Shown here: positions 8,602-16,093 of the stretch, one piece after another
Numbering within the stretch: the first letter of the stretch is position 1
Layout: each line of letters begins with the position of its first letter
Assembly (NCBI RefSeq): GCF_000759835.1
Contig: NZ_BBNB01000014.1
Location: 92,569-156,568, forward strand
Direction: 5' to 3'
Origin: Citrobacter sedlakii NBRC 105722
GTDB lineage: Bacteria > Pseudomonadota > Gammaproteobacteria > Enterobacterales > Enterobacteriaceae
Length of the DNA: 64,000 bases
Notes under the pieces: generated by a model
The model's input: the letters and a program-made list of their open reading frames with translations, nothing else
Database searches by the model: none
What the model was told of the DNA's origin: nothing
Translations under genes and position numbers: made by a program

Positions 8602-8886
8602 ATGAAAGGTATGCGGAACATTGCCCCATTCGGCTTGAGAATGCCGGATGAATTAAGGGAAGCTATAGCAGAACGCGCCAAGCGCAACGGCCGCTCTATG
8701 AATTCCGAGATAGTGCAGATTCTTGAAAACGCCATTTCAGGGTCACAGGTTGGTTCTGTACGTATTGGTTTCGGTGAGAGTGATTTTGTCGAGATCGATC
8801 CAAGCGATCATAAGTCTGTGATCAACGGTCTTTTCGAATTGATGCATAAACTCCAGGTTGGGGATAACGATACGAAGCCCACTTAA
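8602..8886 (+). CDS. Mnt-like ribbon-helix-helix repressor
   Basis: This 94-residue protein begins MKGMRNIAPFGLRMPDELRE and continues AERAKRNGRSMNSEIVQILE, closely following the P22 Mnt/Arc pattern RMPxExRE...NGRSMNSEL. The C-terminal 45 residues are acidic and probably mediate oligomerisation, as in Mnt. The ATG at 8602 follows AAGAGGTATC and is chosen over an upstream in-frame start that would sit in the operators. It is divergent from the arc-ant unit and would keep the antirepressors silent in the lysogen. Confidence 0.85.
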   Translation: MKGMRNIAPFGLRMPDELREAIAERAKRNGRSMNSEIVQILENAISGSQVGSVRIGFGESDFVEIDPSDHKSVINGLFELMHKLQVGDNDTKPT

Positions 8887-8897
8887 CTGTTAAAGAA

Positions 8898-8930
8898 CAC
8901 CTACAGGAGTAATTAAAGCGTCTGTAGGTG
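8898..8930. repeat. Inverted repeat downstream of mnt-like gene
   Basis: A perfect 9-base inverted repeat, CACCTACAG and CTGTAGGTG, has a 15-base loop. No T-run follows, so it is not a classic intrinsic terminator. The 155 bases between the mnt-like and secreted-protein genes hold nothing else recognised. Confidence 0.6.
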
Positions 8931-9041
8931 CTCAAAGATAGGGTGGCAGATGAAGAAATTACCCATCAGGTAATTTGAATAGATATGAACATCTGTGATC
9001 GCACAAAATGCGAAAACCCACCTGAATGGGGCTTTCAGTGG

Positions 9042-9338
9042 TTACCTGTTATCAAGCCCCTTTAAATATCCGACTAAATCCTTGGCGTTCTCACAATGTT
9101 TTTTATCTTTTGGGATGATTTTGCTTTCATCCAGACAACTTTGCGTATAGAACCCAGCGTTATACATCGCAAATGAAGCCAGGGATAACACCATTTGTTC
9201 GCACAAAGCTTCATCCTGGTGTCCTTTGCACACCATCTCCGCCCCGTCTTTTAACTCTTCAACTGGAGTTTTATCTTCTGCTAATACGTTGAAAGAAAAC
9301 AAAACAGGCAGAATTACAACCGCTATTGTTTTTTTCAT
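9042..9338 (-). CDS. Small secreted four-cysteine protein A
   Basis: This 98-residue protein has a clear Sec signal peptide, MKKTIAVVILPVLFSFNVLA, with predicted cleavage before EDK. The mature part is about 78 residues with four cysteines in a C-x8-C-x21-C-x13-C pattern, suggesting two disulfides in the periplasm. A second protein in this prophage (29532-29822) shares the pattern and the ALCE/ELCE motif. The ATG at 9338 has AGGGAGAAA before it and overlaps the stop of the FtsK-gamma gene (ATGA), so the two are coupled. The function is unknown; a lysogen-expressed envelope role is inferred. Confidence 0.75.
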   Translation of the reverse strand: MKKTIAVVILPVLFSFNVLAEDKTPVEELKDGAEMVCKGHQDEALCEQMVLSLASFAMYNAGFYTQSCLDESKIIPKDKKHCENAKDLVGYLKGLDNR

Positions 9339-9691
9339 TTTCTCCCTCTTGGCCAAGGAATCACATTGGACATATCCACACCCTGTAGATCATCATTTTC
9401 TTTACTGAATTCCGCCCATTGATAAAAATCGGAAAAATTAACACTCCTATTCCCGCCATGGTCCTGAGCGCTAACCACACCATTAACCTCCATTCGTTCA
9501 ATAAGTCGTGATGCACGGTTAAACCCAATTCTGAATTGCCTTTGAAGAAGGCTGATTGAAGGATTTTGCCTTTCAATAACAAAATGTACGACCTGGTCGA
9601 AAAGCGGATCATCATAATCGTCGCTGTCCACATCCCTATCCCCATCATTAACATTTTCACACAGATTAGCACAGGGACAGAGCGAGACCAT
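9335..9691 (-). CDS. Stand-alone FtsK gamma (winged-helix) domain protein
   Basis: This 118-residue protein contains DPLFDQVVHFVIERQNPSIS and LLQRQFRIGFNRASRLIE (residues about 28-75). This is the gamma domain of the DNA translocase FtsK, which recognises KOPS sequences and contacts XerD. No ATPase motor is present. The N terminus is acidic (DDYDDP). The gene begins 3 bases after the tail chaperone fusion frame and overlaps the secreted protein gene. It may act as a DNA-binding regulator or interfere with host FtsK/XerCD. The domain call is strong; the role is unknown. Confidence 0.85.
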   Translation of the reverse strand: MVSLCPCANLCENVNDGDRDVDSDDYDDPLFDQVVHFVIERQNPSISLLQRQFRIGFNRASRLIERMEVNGVVSAQDHGGNRSVNFSDFYQWAEFSKENDDLQGVDMSNVIPWPRGRK

Positions 9692-9694
9692 GGG

Positions 9695-10479
9695 CTATTT
9701 ATTTTCAGTCAGCCTCTGCTGCCTCTTTGTCCATGTATCCAACCACAAATCATCAAGCGCAAAAATCGCAGTATCGAATTCATCACGTTCAAGGGAGATC
9801 TTGCGTGAAGAAAGATAACATTCGATGTCGTGAAGTGAGATAGGCAGCGGGACACCAGCCATTCCAGCATAAAGCCGTGAGCGGGAAATAACGGAGTAAG
9901 CGTTGAGGATTTCCACCGTTACTCCGTCAATTTCAGGCTCTGGAATTGGCGGGAGTTTTAATTTCTCCCTTCGCCACCTTGCCTTTTCACCGTGCTCCCC
10001 GCCGAACTCACTCAGCCACTTTTGCGCTTCGATGGCTTTTTTACGGTTTCCTGCTTTTTCTGCTCTTTTCCCTGGGCGATGCTGGCGGCCTCAGCCAGAA
10101 TTTGCCAGTAAATCACTGGTTCCTGTTTCATAAGTGCAGCACCGCGTTCCGGCGTGTACTCAATCGGAATCTCTTTGCCATCAACAAGCTCACCGACACC
10201 CTTCCAGTCTTTCAACAGGTAACGCGCGCAGTTATCGATTAGCAGGTCATCAGCGGAGTCAATTTCTCCGACCGATGACAGGCTAAATTCGCTGGTTCCC
10301 ACCTGGTAACTGGCATCCATCTTTTCAATATGGCGGCGGATAAGCGCATTACGTGAGCGGTACTGGTCGTTATCAATGCTGCTGACGAGTAGTTTCAACC
10401 CTTCAATAGGTTTCAGCTCTTTCAGTGGTGTAAACCAGCGCTCGCCGCCAATATCAATTCGTGGAGTCAAGATGATCAT
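9695..10479 (-). CDS. Tail assembly chaperone, G-T type fusion made by -1 frameshift
   Basis: Reading the upstream chaperone frame to codon 148, slipping back one base on A AAA AAG (10036-10042) and continuing gives a 261-residue fusion. The -1 extension of 113 residues starts AIEAQKWLSEFGGEH and ends TWTKRQQRLTENK with no stop between. This is the lambda gpG/gpGT arrangement, in which a small fraction of ribosomes make the longer chaperone that recruits tape measure and tube subunits. The fusion is inferred from the slippery site and the open overlapping frame. A separate GTG start for the downstream part is less likely. Confidence 0.85.
10012..10479 (-). CDS. Tail assembly chaperone, short (G-type) form
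   Basis: The unshifted product is 155 residues, starting MIILTPRIDIGGERWF with AGGAGCTTTTA upstream. The body contains TPLKELKPIEGLKLLVSSID and ends in a Lys-rich tail (KEQKKQETVKKPSKRKSG). The slippery heptamer lies 21 bases before the stop codon. It sits between the tail tube gene and the tape-measure gene, interrupted only by the island, which is the usual place for the G chaperone. Confidence 0.85.
   Translation of the reverse strand: MIILTPRIDIGGERWFTPLKELKPIEGLKLLVSSIDNDQYRSRNALIRRHIEKMDASYQVGTSEFSLSSVGEIDSADDLLIDNCARYLLKDWKGVGELVDGKEIPIEYTPERGAALMKQEPVIYWQILAEAASIAQGKEQKKQETVKKPSKRKSG
10036..10042 (-). other. Slippery heptamer A AAA AAG for programmed -1 frameshift
   Basis: On the minus strand the heptamer is in the correct X XXY YYZ phase with the chaperone codons GTA-AAA-AAG. 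A AAA AAG is among the most efficient E. coli slip sites. The -1 frame stays open for 113 codons. Confidence 0.88.
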
Positions 10480-10495
10480 TAAAAGCTCCTGCATT

Positions 10496-10532
10496 AAAAA
10501 TGCCCGCGCCGCCATGCAGAGCGGAACGGGCA
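10496..10532 (-). terminator. Hairpin terminator between tail tube and chaperone genes
   Basis: On the minus strand TGCCCG...CGGGCA with an inner GC stem (CCGC/GCGG) is followed by TTTTTAATG. It probably tunes expression so that tube protein exceeds chaperone. Confidence 0.65.
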
Positions 10533-10541
10533 AGGGAAATT

Positions 10542-11702
10542 TTATGGTTCAGTTACGGTAATGGTTACCGTATCGGTAAAAGTGCGCGCCTTAGCAGTGA
10601 TAGTTGCCGTTCCGGCCGCCACACCAGTAACGACACCTGACGCGTTAACTGTTGCCACTACAGGATCGGATGACTCCCAGGACACGGTATCCGTTGCGCC
10701 TGCGGGAGCCAGAGCTGCAGTGAGGCTGGTTGTATCGCCCACATCAACAGAAGCTGTTTCCGGTGTTACCGTGATGCCGGTTGCTGGAATGGTTACGGCG
10801 CGGGTAATCGTCGGCGACTCGTCGGCCGCAGTGATATCCAGTTGAACCTGGATAATGTCGGTATTGCCGCCATCAGGCCAGTCACCGGAGACCTGCACTT
10901 TCGGGAAGCTAAACGTGTACTGGCCTTCGTCGTTCGCCAGAGTGAAACTGAATGGCACGGTTGCGCCGGTAAGCGTTTTGCTCCAGACTTCCCACGCGGC
11001 TTTTGACCACGATAAAGTGATCGAACCTGACGGCGTAAAGGTGGTCGGGATGTTCGCCCCGGCAAACGGTGAACCGGTACCGATACAGCGCTGCGTCTGG
11101 ACGTTATTGTCGAACTGGATGTTGAAGGTATCGATACAGAAACCATCACCACCATCGACGCCGTTCAGATTTATCGCAGTGACCTCTTTGAACGAGTAAC
11201 GCAGTTCGCCAGCATTATCGGCAGGAGTACCGGTGATGTAACTCGTATCATCTGCTTTTGAGTCCCACCCCAGCCCGGCGAATGTGACTGTCGCGGTAAC
11301 GTCACCGTCGTTAGGAATTTCCAACTGGAACACGCTTACCTGGGCGCCGCGAACAATGGAGGCAATACCAACGTCCGACGCGTATGTTGCGAGTGAGAAA
11401 GAGATACGATCATTCCCCATCGCCAGCACATTACCCGCCCACTCCGCGCCAAAACACGAAGCCAGGAAGTCATCATGCTGGCCGTAGCGGAACTTTGCCC
11501 CGACATCGCCGCCTACATCGACCGTTCCCAGCGTAGCGCCTTGTGCCATTCGGGTACCGCCGATCTCGTCGTTGTCATTGGTATTCTGGGATGGACCAAC
11601 GCCCCAGCTCGTACGTTTGAAAAGATTCCAGACGCCAGCAGGCGTAATTCCTGGAGTCGTCTCCCGGATAAAGGCCGAGAGTACCTTAGCGCCGCTCGAC
11701 AT
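10542..11702 (-). CDS. Major tail tube protein with C-terminal Ig-like (Big_2) domain
   Basis: This 386-residue protein has a tail-tube N-terminal part (about 1-300; SFIRETTPGITP-like opening, GGTRMAQGATLGTVDVGGDV). A C-terminal bacterial Ig-like group 2 domain begins near ATGITVTPETASVDVGDTTS and ends VVTGVAAGTATITAKAR...TVTVTEP-like strands. The Ig domain is encoded in frame, as in lambda gpV, where it decorates the tail surface. The protein polymerises into the tail tube around the tape measure. It lies directly upstream of the chaperone gene. Confidence 0.88.
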   Translation of the reverse strand: MSSGAKVLSAFIRETTPGITPAGVWNLFKRTSWGVGPSQNTNDNDEIGGTRMAQGATLGTVDVGGDVGAKFRYGQHDDFLASCFGAEWAGNVLAMGNDRISFSLATYASDVGIASIVRGAQVSVFQLEIPNDGDVTATVTFAGLGWDSKADDTSYITGTPADNAGELRYSFKEVTAINLNGVDGGDGFCIDTFNIQFDNNVQTQRCIGTGSPFAGANIPTTFTPSGSITLSWSKAAWEVWSKTLTGATVPFSFTLANDEGQYTFSFPKVQVSGDWPDGGNTDIIQVQLDITAADESPTITRAVTIPATGITVTPETASVDVGDTTSLTAALAPAGATDTVSWESSDPVVATVNASGVVTGVAAGTATITAKARTFTDTVTITVTEP

Positions 11703-11728
11703 GCGGTCACCTCCATCGAAGTTAAGCG

Positions 11729-12121
11729 CTACAGAGCGCGGTAAGGGATTTGTAGATTGAACTGAGACCAGCCATCCGTTTCGCCAGCGGGCACAGCGGA
11801 TACGGCGAAATAACTGAGTTTTCCATCATCCTGAAATTCAAAAAGCTCACGGAGTTTGTCTGCTGTTTGAGTGATAAGCAGAGAGCCAGAACCAACAGGG
11901 ACGAAGATCTGAATAATCAGCACCCCGGTGCGCTGAACGACTGGCCCATCCCCGATCTCGGTTGCGCCAGCCTGTCCTGCAATGTTGGTGAGGCGGGCCC
12001 AGATATCGCGGTTGCTGGGGTCAAATACAGGACCATTGGGATAATCCACCGCATCAGAGGCAATAGCGGTCTGTGCCGCCATTCGAGAAATGACAGCGTT
12101 TCTGATTTCTGTAAGGGTCAT
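11729..12121 (-). CDS. Tail terminator-like protein (DUF4128 type)
   Basis: This 130-residue protein starts MTLTEIRNAVISRMAAQTAI and contains ADKLRELFEFQDDGKLSYF and GWSQFNLQIPYRAL, matching tail-completion proteins placed just before the tube gene. It would cap the tail so that it can join the head. The ATG overlaps the upstream stop by four bases. The role follows from the family and gene order. Confidence 0.72.
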   Translation of the reverse strand: MTLTEIRNAVISRMAAQTAIASDAVDYPNGPVFDPSNRDIWARLTNIAGQAGATEIGDGPVVQRTGVLIIQIFVPVGSGSLLITQTADKLRELFEFQDDGKLSYFAVSAVPAGETDGWSQFNLQIPYRAL

Positions 12122-12669
12122 TTGTAGGCCTGAATCACACCATTAAACGAGACGGCATAGACGCCTGTCGGCGCCTGTGTTGAGTGACCATTCTCCAGAG
12201 GCACGGAGTAAGGCAGGTTCGACTGGATGTAAATCACCGAGTAGGCTGGCGCCTGGTCAATAATATTTTTGCCATTAAGAAACGTCATTGTCCCGCGCGG
12301 ATCCGGTTCGGTCGGGACGGAATGATTAGGTTCGCCGATGCTGACGAAATGCGATGCCCTGAAGGTTCCTGCGCGATACTCAGCCGGCCGCCTAATATCC
12401 ATGCTGTCATTAACACGGACTTTCTTTCTGAGACGGCCTGTCTTTGTCAGGTTGGCAGGATCGGCATAAAGAGATTCGTTCCATTCCCCAACAGCTTTGT
12501 TGTATTGAACCGCGGTCGCGTTGATGGCCCACAGCTCCGGGTTTCCTACCGGCGACCGTTGAACAATTTCATTCAGCAGCTGAATGGCGATGGTTCTCTG
12601 CCGTAACCTCACATCGTCTTCCACCAGCCCGGCGAATGCCGCCGGGTCGATGTTCCAGCCCTTAGCCAT
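12118..12669 (-). CDS. Minor tail / neck protein (gpZ-like)
   Basis: This 183-residue protein starts MAKGWNIDPAAFAGLVEDDV with GGAGAGCG upstream; the longer open frame upstream overlaps another gene and is not used. It contains AIQLLNEIVQRSPVGNPELW and VPLENGHSTQAPTGVYAVSF, the pattern of HK97 gp10/lambda Z-like neck proteins (helix, ...SPVDTG-like turn, ...E.G...). It would act at the head-tail joint. It sits between the head-closure and tail-terminator genes. Confidence 0.75.
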   Translation of the reverse strand: MAKGWNIDPAAFAGLVEDDVRLRQRTIAIQLLNEIVQRSPVGNPELWAINATAVQYNKAVGEWNESLYADPANLTKTGRLRKKVRVNDSMDIRRPAEYRAGTFRASHFVSIGEPNHSVPTEPDPRGTMTFLNGKNIIDQAPAYSVIYIQSNLPYSVPLENGHSTQAPTGVYAVSFNGVIQAYK

Positions 12670-12670
12670 A

Positions 12671-13054
12671 TCACGCTCTCCGCAGTTGAATGGAGTACGC
12701 AGCGCCAGCAGAGTCGGAAGAAGCGGTGATGACCTCGTAGCGCTGAAGCTCACCCGTAATCGGATCCGGTGCGGTGATGATATGCCCGACGGCCGGCTTG
12801 TCAGTCACCTCGTTAACCAGGGCGGTTAGCTTCACATCACCATGCAGAATGTTAACGCCATCGATACGGCGGAGTTTATAGCGCGCCAGCACTCCGCGCC
12901 CCGAGTAAGTCACCTGTGTTTCAGTACCGGTTTCCGTTACCGGGTCCCAGGCACCCCGAACGGCGTATGAGCCAGTGAAATCCTTAACGGCATCCCGCAG
13001 GTCGGTATCGAAGGCTGCGGCGACTTCAGTTTGTAGTTCGTCGCGGATACCCAC
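12671..13054 (-). CDS. Head-tail joining / head closure protein
   Basis: This 127-residue protein starts MGIRDELQTEVAAAFDTDLR and has a beta-rich middle (DAVKDFTGSYAVRG, RYKLRRIDGVNILHGDVKLT) and C-terminal RYEVITASSDSAGAAYSIQL. Size and order (adaptor, closure, neck, terminator) fit a head-closure protein. It overlaps the 3' end of the preceding gene by 29 bases in another frame. Confidence 0.65.
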   Translation of the reverse strand: MGIRDELQTEVAAAFDTDLRDAVKDFTGSYAVRGAWDPVTETGTETQVTYSGRGVLARYKLRRIDGVNILHGDVKLTALVNEVTDKPAVGHIITAPDPITGELQRYEVITASSDSAGAAYSIQLRRA

Positions 13055-13322
13055 GGTCTACCTCCTCTATGCTTTTTTCACCAAAACGCTGAAGCGGTAT
13101 ATTGTTAGAAACATATCCGCCAGTAAAAAGGACCAGGACGTTACCACGCAGTTTTCTGGTATAGATTTCGCCATTGCGCTTAACCCGCAGCGGGAGCGGA
13201 GCAAACTCTACAACACCCTTTGTCGGGTTTGCGTAAACGACATGTCTGATCGGGTTTCCATTCACAAACACATCGCGGGGACCGAGCCCGTCGCCGGCAT
13301 AATGCACATATGGATTTTGCAT
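13026..13322 (-). CDS. Small phage structural-cluster protein, unknown
   Basis: This 98-residue protein, MQNPYVHYAGDGLGPRDVFV at its start, has a basic C terminus (RFGEKSIEEVDRGYPRRTTN) and lies in the head-tail connector block. It overlaps the next gene by 29 bases. No family is recognised; it is probably a virion or assembly protein by position. Confidence 0.6.
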   Translation of the reverse strand: MQNPYVHYAGDGLGPRDVFVNGNPIRHVVYANPTKGVVEFAPLPLRVKRNGEIYTRKLRGNVLVLFTGGYVSNNIPLQRFGEKSIEEVDRGYPRRTTN

Positions 13323-13331
13323 GTTACCCCC

Positions 13332-13586
13332 TTACCGCCGCTCAATATGAGCATGGATAAAGTCGGTTTTAAGCGACTCCATAGCGCCAACCATCACATA
13401 GGGGCGTCCACCGTTATGCCAGCAATCAATCGCGTTACCCTCATCATCAAGCAGTATCACTGCGACACTGTGGCAGCCGCCGTTTTCGGCTCTCTCCAGA
13501 GCCTGTTTCAGCAGGCGAATAACCTGGTCGTTATCGAGGCTGTGATGGCTGGGCTTTTGAAATGGGACCACCTTCAAATCGGACAT
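13332..13586 (-). CDS. Small phage protein, unknown (84 aa)
   Basis: An acidic/basic 84-residue protein with HSLDNDQVIRLLKQALERAE and VAVILLDDEGNAIDCWHNGG. The sequence suggests a compact alpha/beta fold. It is located between the head-tail adaptor and connector genes with short gaps. No functional motif is recognised. Confidence 0.6.
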   Translation of the reverse strand: MSDLKVVPFQKPSHHSLDNDQVIRLLKQALERAENGGCHSVAVILLDDEGNAIDCWHNGGRPYVMVGAMESLKTDFIHAHIERR

Positions 13587-13587
13587 A

Positions 13588-13983
13588 TCACGCCCTCACA
13601 AAGAACGTCTGGAAAGGGTTAATCATCCACGGTTTGAGCATATCCAGCGCCAGCTGCAAATCAGGATCGAGTAATTCAGTGCTGGTGGTTGAAAACTCGG
13701 CAAAAGTGCGGGAAACCTTCACATCGTCGGCCTCAACGCTTTTGCTCGTCACCACGCCGGAATCTGTTTTTTGCTGATACAGATTGCCTGCAGCGGCTAC
13801 GGAAGCGATAAACGCTCCGGCTTGCTTAACTTGTTCAGGAATATGCTCCGGGTCGATATCCTGAAGGTTAAGCGCCGTCATCCAGGTGTTTGCCTGGAGC
13901 ACGGCTTTAACCTTTTTGTCGGCGGCAGCCCAGGTATCGCCCAGCAACTCGTCAACGTCCTGGATTGTTATATAAACGGTCAT
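13588..13983 (-). CDS. Head-tail adaptor protein (DnaT-like annotated family)
   Basis: This 131-residue protein, MTVYITIQDVDELLGDTWAA, has NTWMTALNLQDIDPEHIPEQ followed by VKQAGAFIASVAAAGNLYQQ. This helical layout is typical of gp6/DnaT-like phage head-tail connectors that follow the capsid gene. It would sit beneath the portal. The family is often annotated as DnaT-like, but a replication role is unlikely given the position. Confidence 0.7.
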   Translation of the reverse strand: MTVYITIQDVDELLGDTWAAADKKVKAVLQANTWMTALNLQDIDPEHIPEQVKQAGAFIASVAAAGNLYQQKTDSGVVTSKSVEADDVKVSRTFAEFSTTSTELLDPDLQLALDMLKPWMINPFQTFFVRA

Positions 13984-13995
13984 CGGATCCTCACC

Positions 13996-14020
13996 AAAAG
14001 AAACGGGGCTTTCGCCCCGT
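13996..14020 (-). terminator. Hairpin terminator after capsid/Ig reading frame
   Basis: On the minus strand ACGGGGC, GAAA loop, GCCCCGT, then TTCTTTT. It sits 4 bases after the Ig-domain stop and would reduce expression of downstream connector genes relative to capsid. Confidence 0.75.
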
Positions 14021-14023
14021 CAG

Positions 14024-15258
14024 TTAACCACCCGCTGGAGCAGTGAACGCGATCGCTTCAGTTGTTTTCACCACGCCGTCAACGGTAGCCTTCACCGTGA
14101 AGGAGCCGGCCGTAGCAGAGGTGAGTTTCACCGTCGAGACACCAGCAGACCCTGTCTGTGACGTCGAAGCACTTAGTGTGCCGCCTGTAGACGTCCACGC
14201 CACAGATGCGCCGGAGACTCCTGCACCATTTCTGGTGTACTTGAGCGAAACGGTCACCGCGTCGGTACTGTCAGCAGTTGCGGAAGTTTTATCCACTGAC
14301 AGGGTTACTCCCCCGCAGGGGCTTCCAGCTTAATTAGTACGCCTGCAGTGGATTTGTTACTGGTGAAATGTTTCTTCCAGTTCGCGCCGGTGCCGATTTT
14401 GGTCAGGTCAGGGTTAGCGCCTTTCGTCTCATCCCAGCTGTAACCCAGCAGTTCAACGTTAACCGTACCCTCTGCGCGATAGCCAATGGCAAGGTTTTCC
14501 TGGTCGTTAATATCGTAGGAACGGAAGCCCGGAGCCTGTGATTCCGTTACGGATACCGCGCCGGCCACCAGCCCCAGAATCGCATCAACTGGCATGGTGT
14601 CAGTTACCAGCACCGGTTTACCCAACGTGCCTGGCTGTCCGCCATAAACCACCACGCCAGCTTCTTCGTAAATTTTGTTGTCGATAGCCTGATCAACAAT
14701 GTCGAAATAGGTCGTGGAATGCATAACGAACAGCGCAACACGGTTAAATTTATCGCCGTATTTACGCAGGCCACGGGTCAGCGTTTTCTTACCATCAGTG
14801 GCAATATCCGCGGATACCGTCATGTCAGCATTTGCGCCAATGGCTGCAACAAGACCCTGTAGGGCATACTTGATATAACCTTCAAGCGTTGCATCAGCGA
14901 CGTCGACGCCGATCACCTCGGAGAATTCGCTAACGTCGCGACCCCGACGTTTAAACGCCTCCTCCGTGGTTTCATACGGGCCGTATTTCCACGGCGCCTT
15001 AACGCTGACAGATTCACCGGCACCGATTTTTTTACCCGTTACCGGGTCGGTGGAGTTAACGTTGCGCGATTCGATAGAACCACCAACTTTATAGAAGGTG
15101 CGCTTGCGAAAATCACCCTCGATCAGTTCGTTGTCGAGAATGATTGCGCCGTTTGAAGCGGCGTTGAAGACTTCCAGATTATCCTGGCGACGCTCAAGAA
15201 ACGCAGTCTGCGCGAGGTCGTCATAGATAATCAGGTCACTGTTTACGGTCGTAGGCAT
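14024..15258 (-). CDS. Major capsid protein extended by Ig-like domain through -1 frameshift
   Basis: Slipping back one base in the G-run four codons before the capsid stop joins the capsid frame to a downstream open frame. The product is about 411 residues, reading ...APAG-GVTLSVDKTSATADS. The extension (about 95 residues) is a Big_1-type Ig domain: VTVSLKYTRNGAGVSGASVA, TLSASTSQTGSAGVSTVKLT, TAGSFTVKATVDGVVK. The extension has no convincing start of its own (only an internal GTG) and its Ig fold starts upstream of that GTG. Frameshift-appended Ig domains on capsid proteins are known in tailed phages. Confidence 0.7.
14305..15258 (-). CDS. Major capsid protein
   Basis: This 317-residue protein follows the scaffold gene. 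It opens MPTTVNSDLIIYDDLAQTAF and contains FNAASNGAIILDNELIEGDF, KKTLTRGLRKYGDKFNRVAL and AGVVVYGGQPGTLGKPVLVT. These are typical of HK97-fold coat proteins of the family following DUF4055 portals. No protease gene is seen, so a separate scaffold is likely used. Stop codon TAA follows a run of five G residues where frameshifting may append the Ig domain. Confidence 0.88.
   Translation of the reverse strand: MPTTVNSDLIIYDDLAQTAFLERRQDNLEVFNAASNGAIILDNELIEGDFRKRTFYKVGGSIESRNVNSTDPVTGKKIGAGESVSVKAPWKYGPYETTEEAFKRRGRDVSEFSEVIGVDVADATLEGYIKYALQGLVAAIGANADMTVSADIATDGKKTLTRGLRKYGDKFNRVALFVMHSTTYFDIVDQAIDNKIYEEAGVVVYGGQPGTLGKPVLVTDTMPVDAILGLVAGAVSVTESQAPGFRSYDINDQENLAIGYRAEGTVNVELLGYSWDETKGANPDLTKIGTGANWKKHFTSNKSTAGVLIKLEAPAGE
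14308..14314 (-). other. Probable -1 slip site at capsid stop (G-run)
   Basis: The minus strand reads GCG GGG GAG TAA. Five consecutive G bases let a GGG-decoding tRNA re-pair one base back. The -1 frame runs directly into the Ig domain. This is not a standard X XXY YYZ heptamer, so efficiency is uncertain. Confidence 0.6.
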
Positions 15259-15268
15259 TGATTAGTCC

Positions 15269-16054
15269 TTACTTAGGCAATTTGAGATAGGCCTGCTGGC
15301 CATGTTTGCGGATGTAGTCCGCTTTGTCGCTTGAGCTCATTTCTGAACGTTTCAGACTACCGCCACCGCCACCGGGTTTATGACCACCAGCCCCGGAGCC
15401 TTCGGCGCGCGGGAACAGGTGCGGGGCCGTCTCTTTCAGAGATTCAGCCCACTCAACCGGGGTGAGCGGAGTTTTGCCGTCTTTACCGAACAGAACATCG
15501 CCATTTGCATCAACTGCTACGGCCTCGCCTTCGTCGTTGAGCTGGAATGTGCCTTTAGCACGAAGAATCAGATCGTCGGATGCTTCTGGCAGCGCGCCAG
15601 CCTTAAGCGCTGCGCTGCGGATAGCATCACCCAGGACACGATCACGGAATTTGTTGGAGAACGCTTCCGCCTTTTCAGCGCGTTCATTAGCGGCTTTGAT
15701 TTGCTTATCAACATCAGCACGTAGCCGCTCAGTGCGTTTATCCAGTACCTCGTCAATTTTCCCGGCGGCGATCAGTTGCGCCTCTTCATCATCAGAGAAA
15801 CGCTGGAGAATAGTTTTCACCGCGTCAGGATCGATACCTTCAAAACGCTTAAGCGACTCAGTGGACTCTTTGAGCTTACCGAGTAACTCACTATTTTTAT
15901 TTTTCAGGCCTGAAACCTGAGCACTGACCTGCTCATCGATCAGCTTTTGGATTTCCGGCGTAATCTCGGGCGCACCACTACCGGAGCCACCGCCATCACC
16001 ACCTTCACCACCAGCTGCCGAATAATATTTAATGAACATGTTACGAATAAGCAT
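15269..16054 (-). CDS. Phage head scaffolding protein
   Basis: This 261-residue protein has a Gly-rich N terminus (AAGGEGGDGGGSGSGAPEIT) and a long charged helical centre (SGLKNKNSELLGKLKESTES; RTERLRADVDKQIKAANERA). A basic C terminus, GGHKPGGGGGSLKRSEMSSS, follows. Acid-rich coiled coil with a basic tail is the classic scaffold layout and it immediately precedes the coat gene. It starts at ATG 16054 with AAGGGGACAAC upstream. Confidence 0.82.
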   Translation of the reverse strand: MLIRNMFIKYYSAAGGEGGDGGGSGSGAPEITPEIQKLIDEQVSAQVSGLKNKNSELLGKLKESTESLKRFEGIDPDAVKTILQRFSDDEEAQLIAAGKIDEVLDKRTERLRADVDKQIKAANERAEKAEAFSNKFRDRVLGDAIRSAALKAGALPEASDDLILRAKGTFQLNDEGEAVAVDANGDVLFGKDGKTPLTPVEWAESLKETAPHLFPRAEGSGAGGHKPGGGGGSLKRSEMSSSDKADYIRKHGQQAYLKLPK

Positions 16055-16093
16055 GTTGTCCCCTTGGGATAGTTACTGTGGGCCTGGCCCAAT

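Noticed and set aside
9695..9916. Independent 73-aa gene starting with GTG downstream of the tail chaperone
   Set aside because: The frame continues upstream to the A AAA AAG slip site and is better explained as the -1 extension of the chaperone.
10793..11155. 120-aa frame inside the tail tube gene
   Set aside because: Lies wholly within a strongly supported gene, in another frame.
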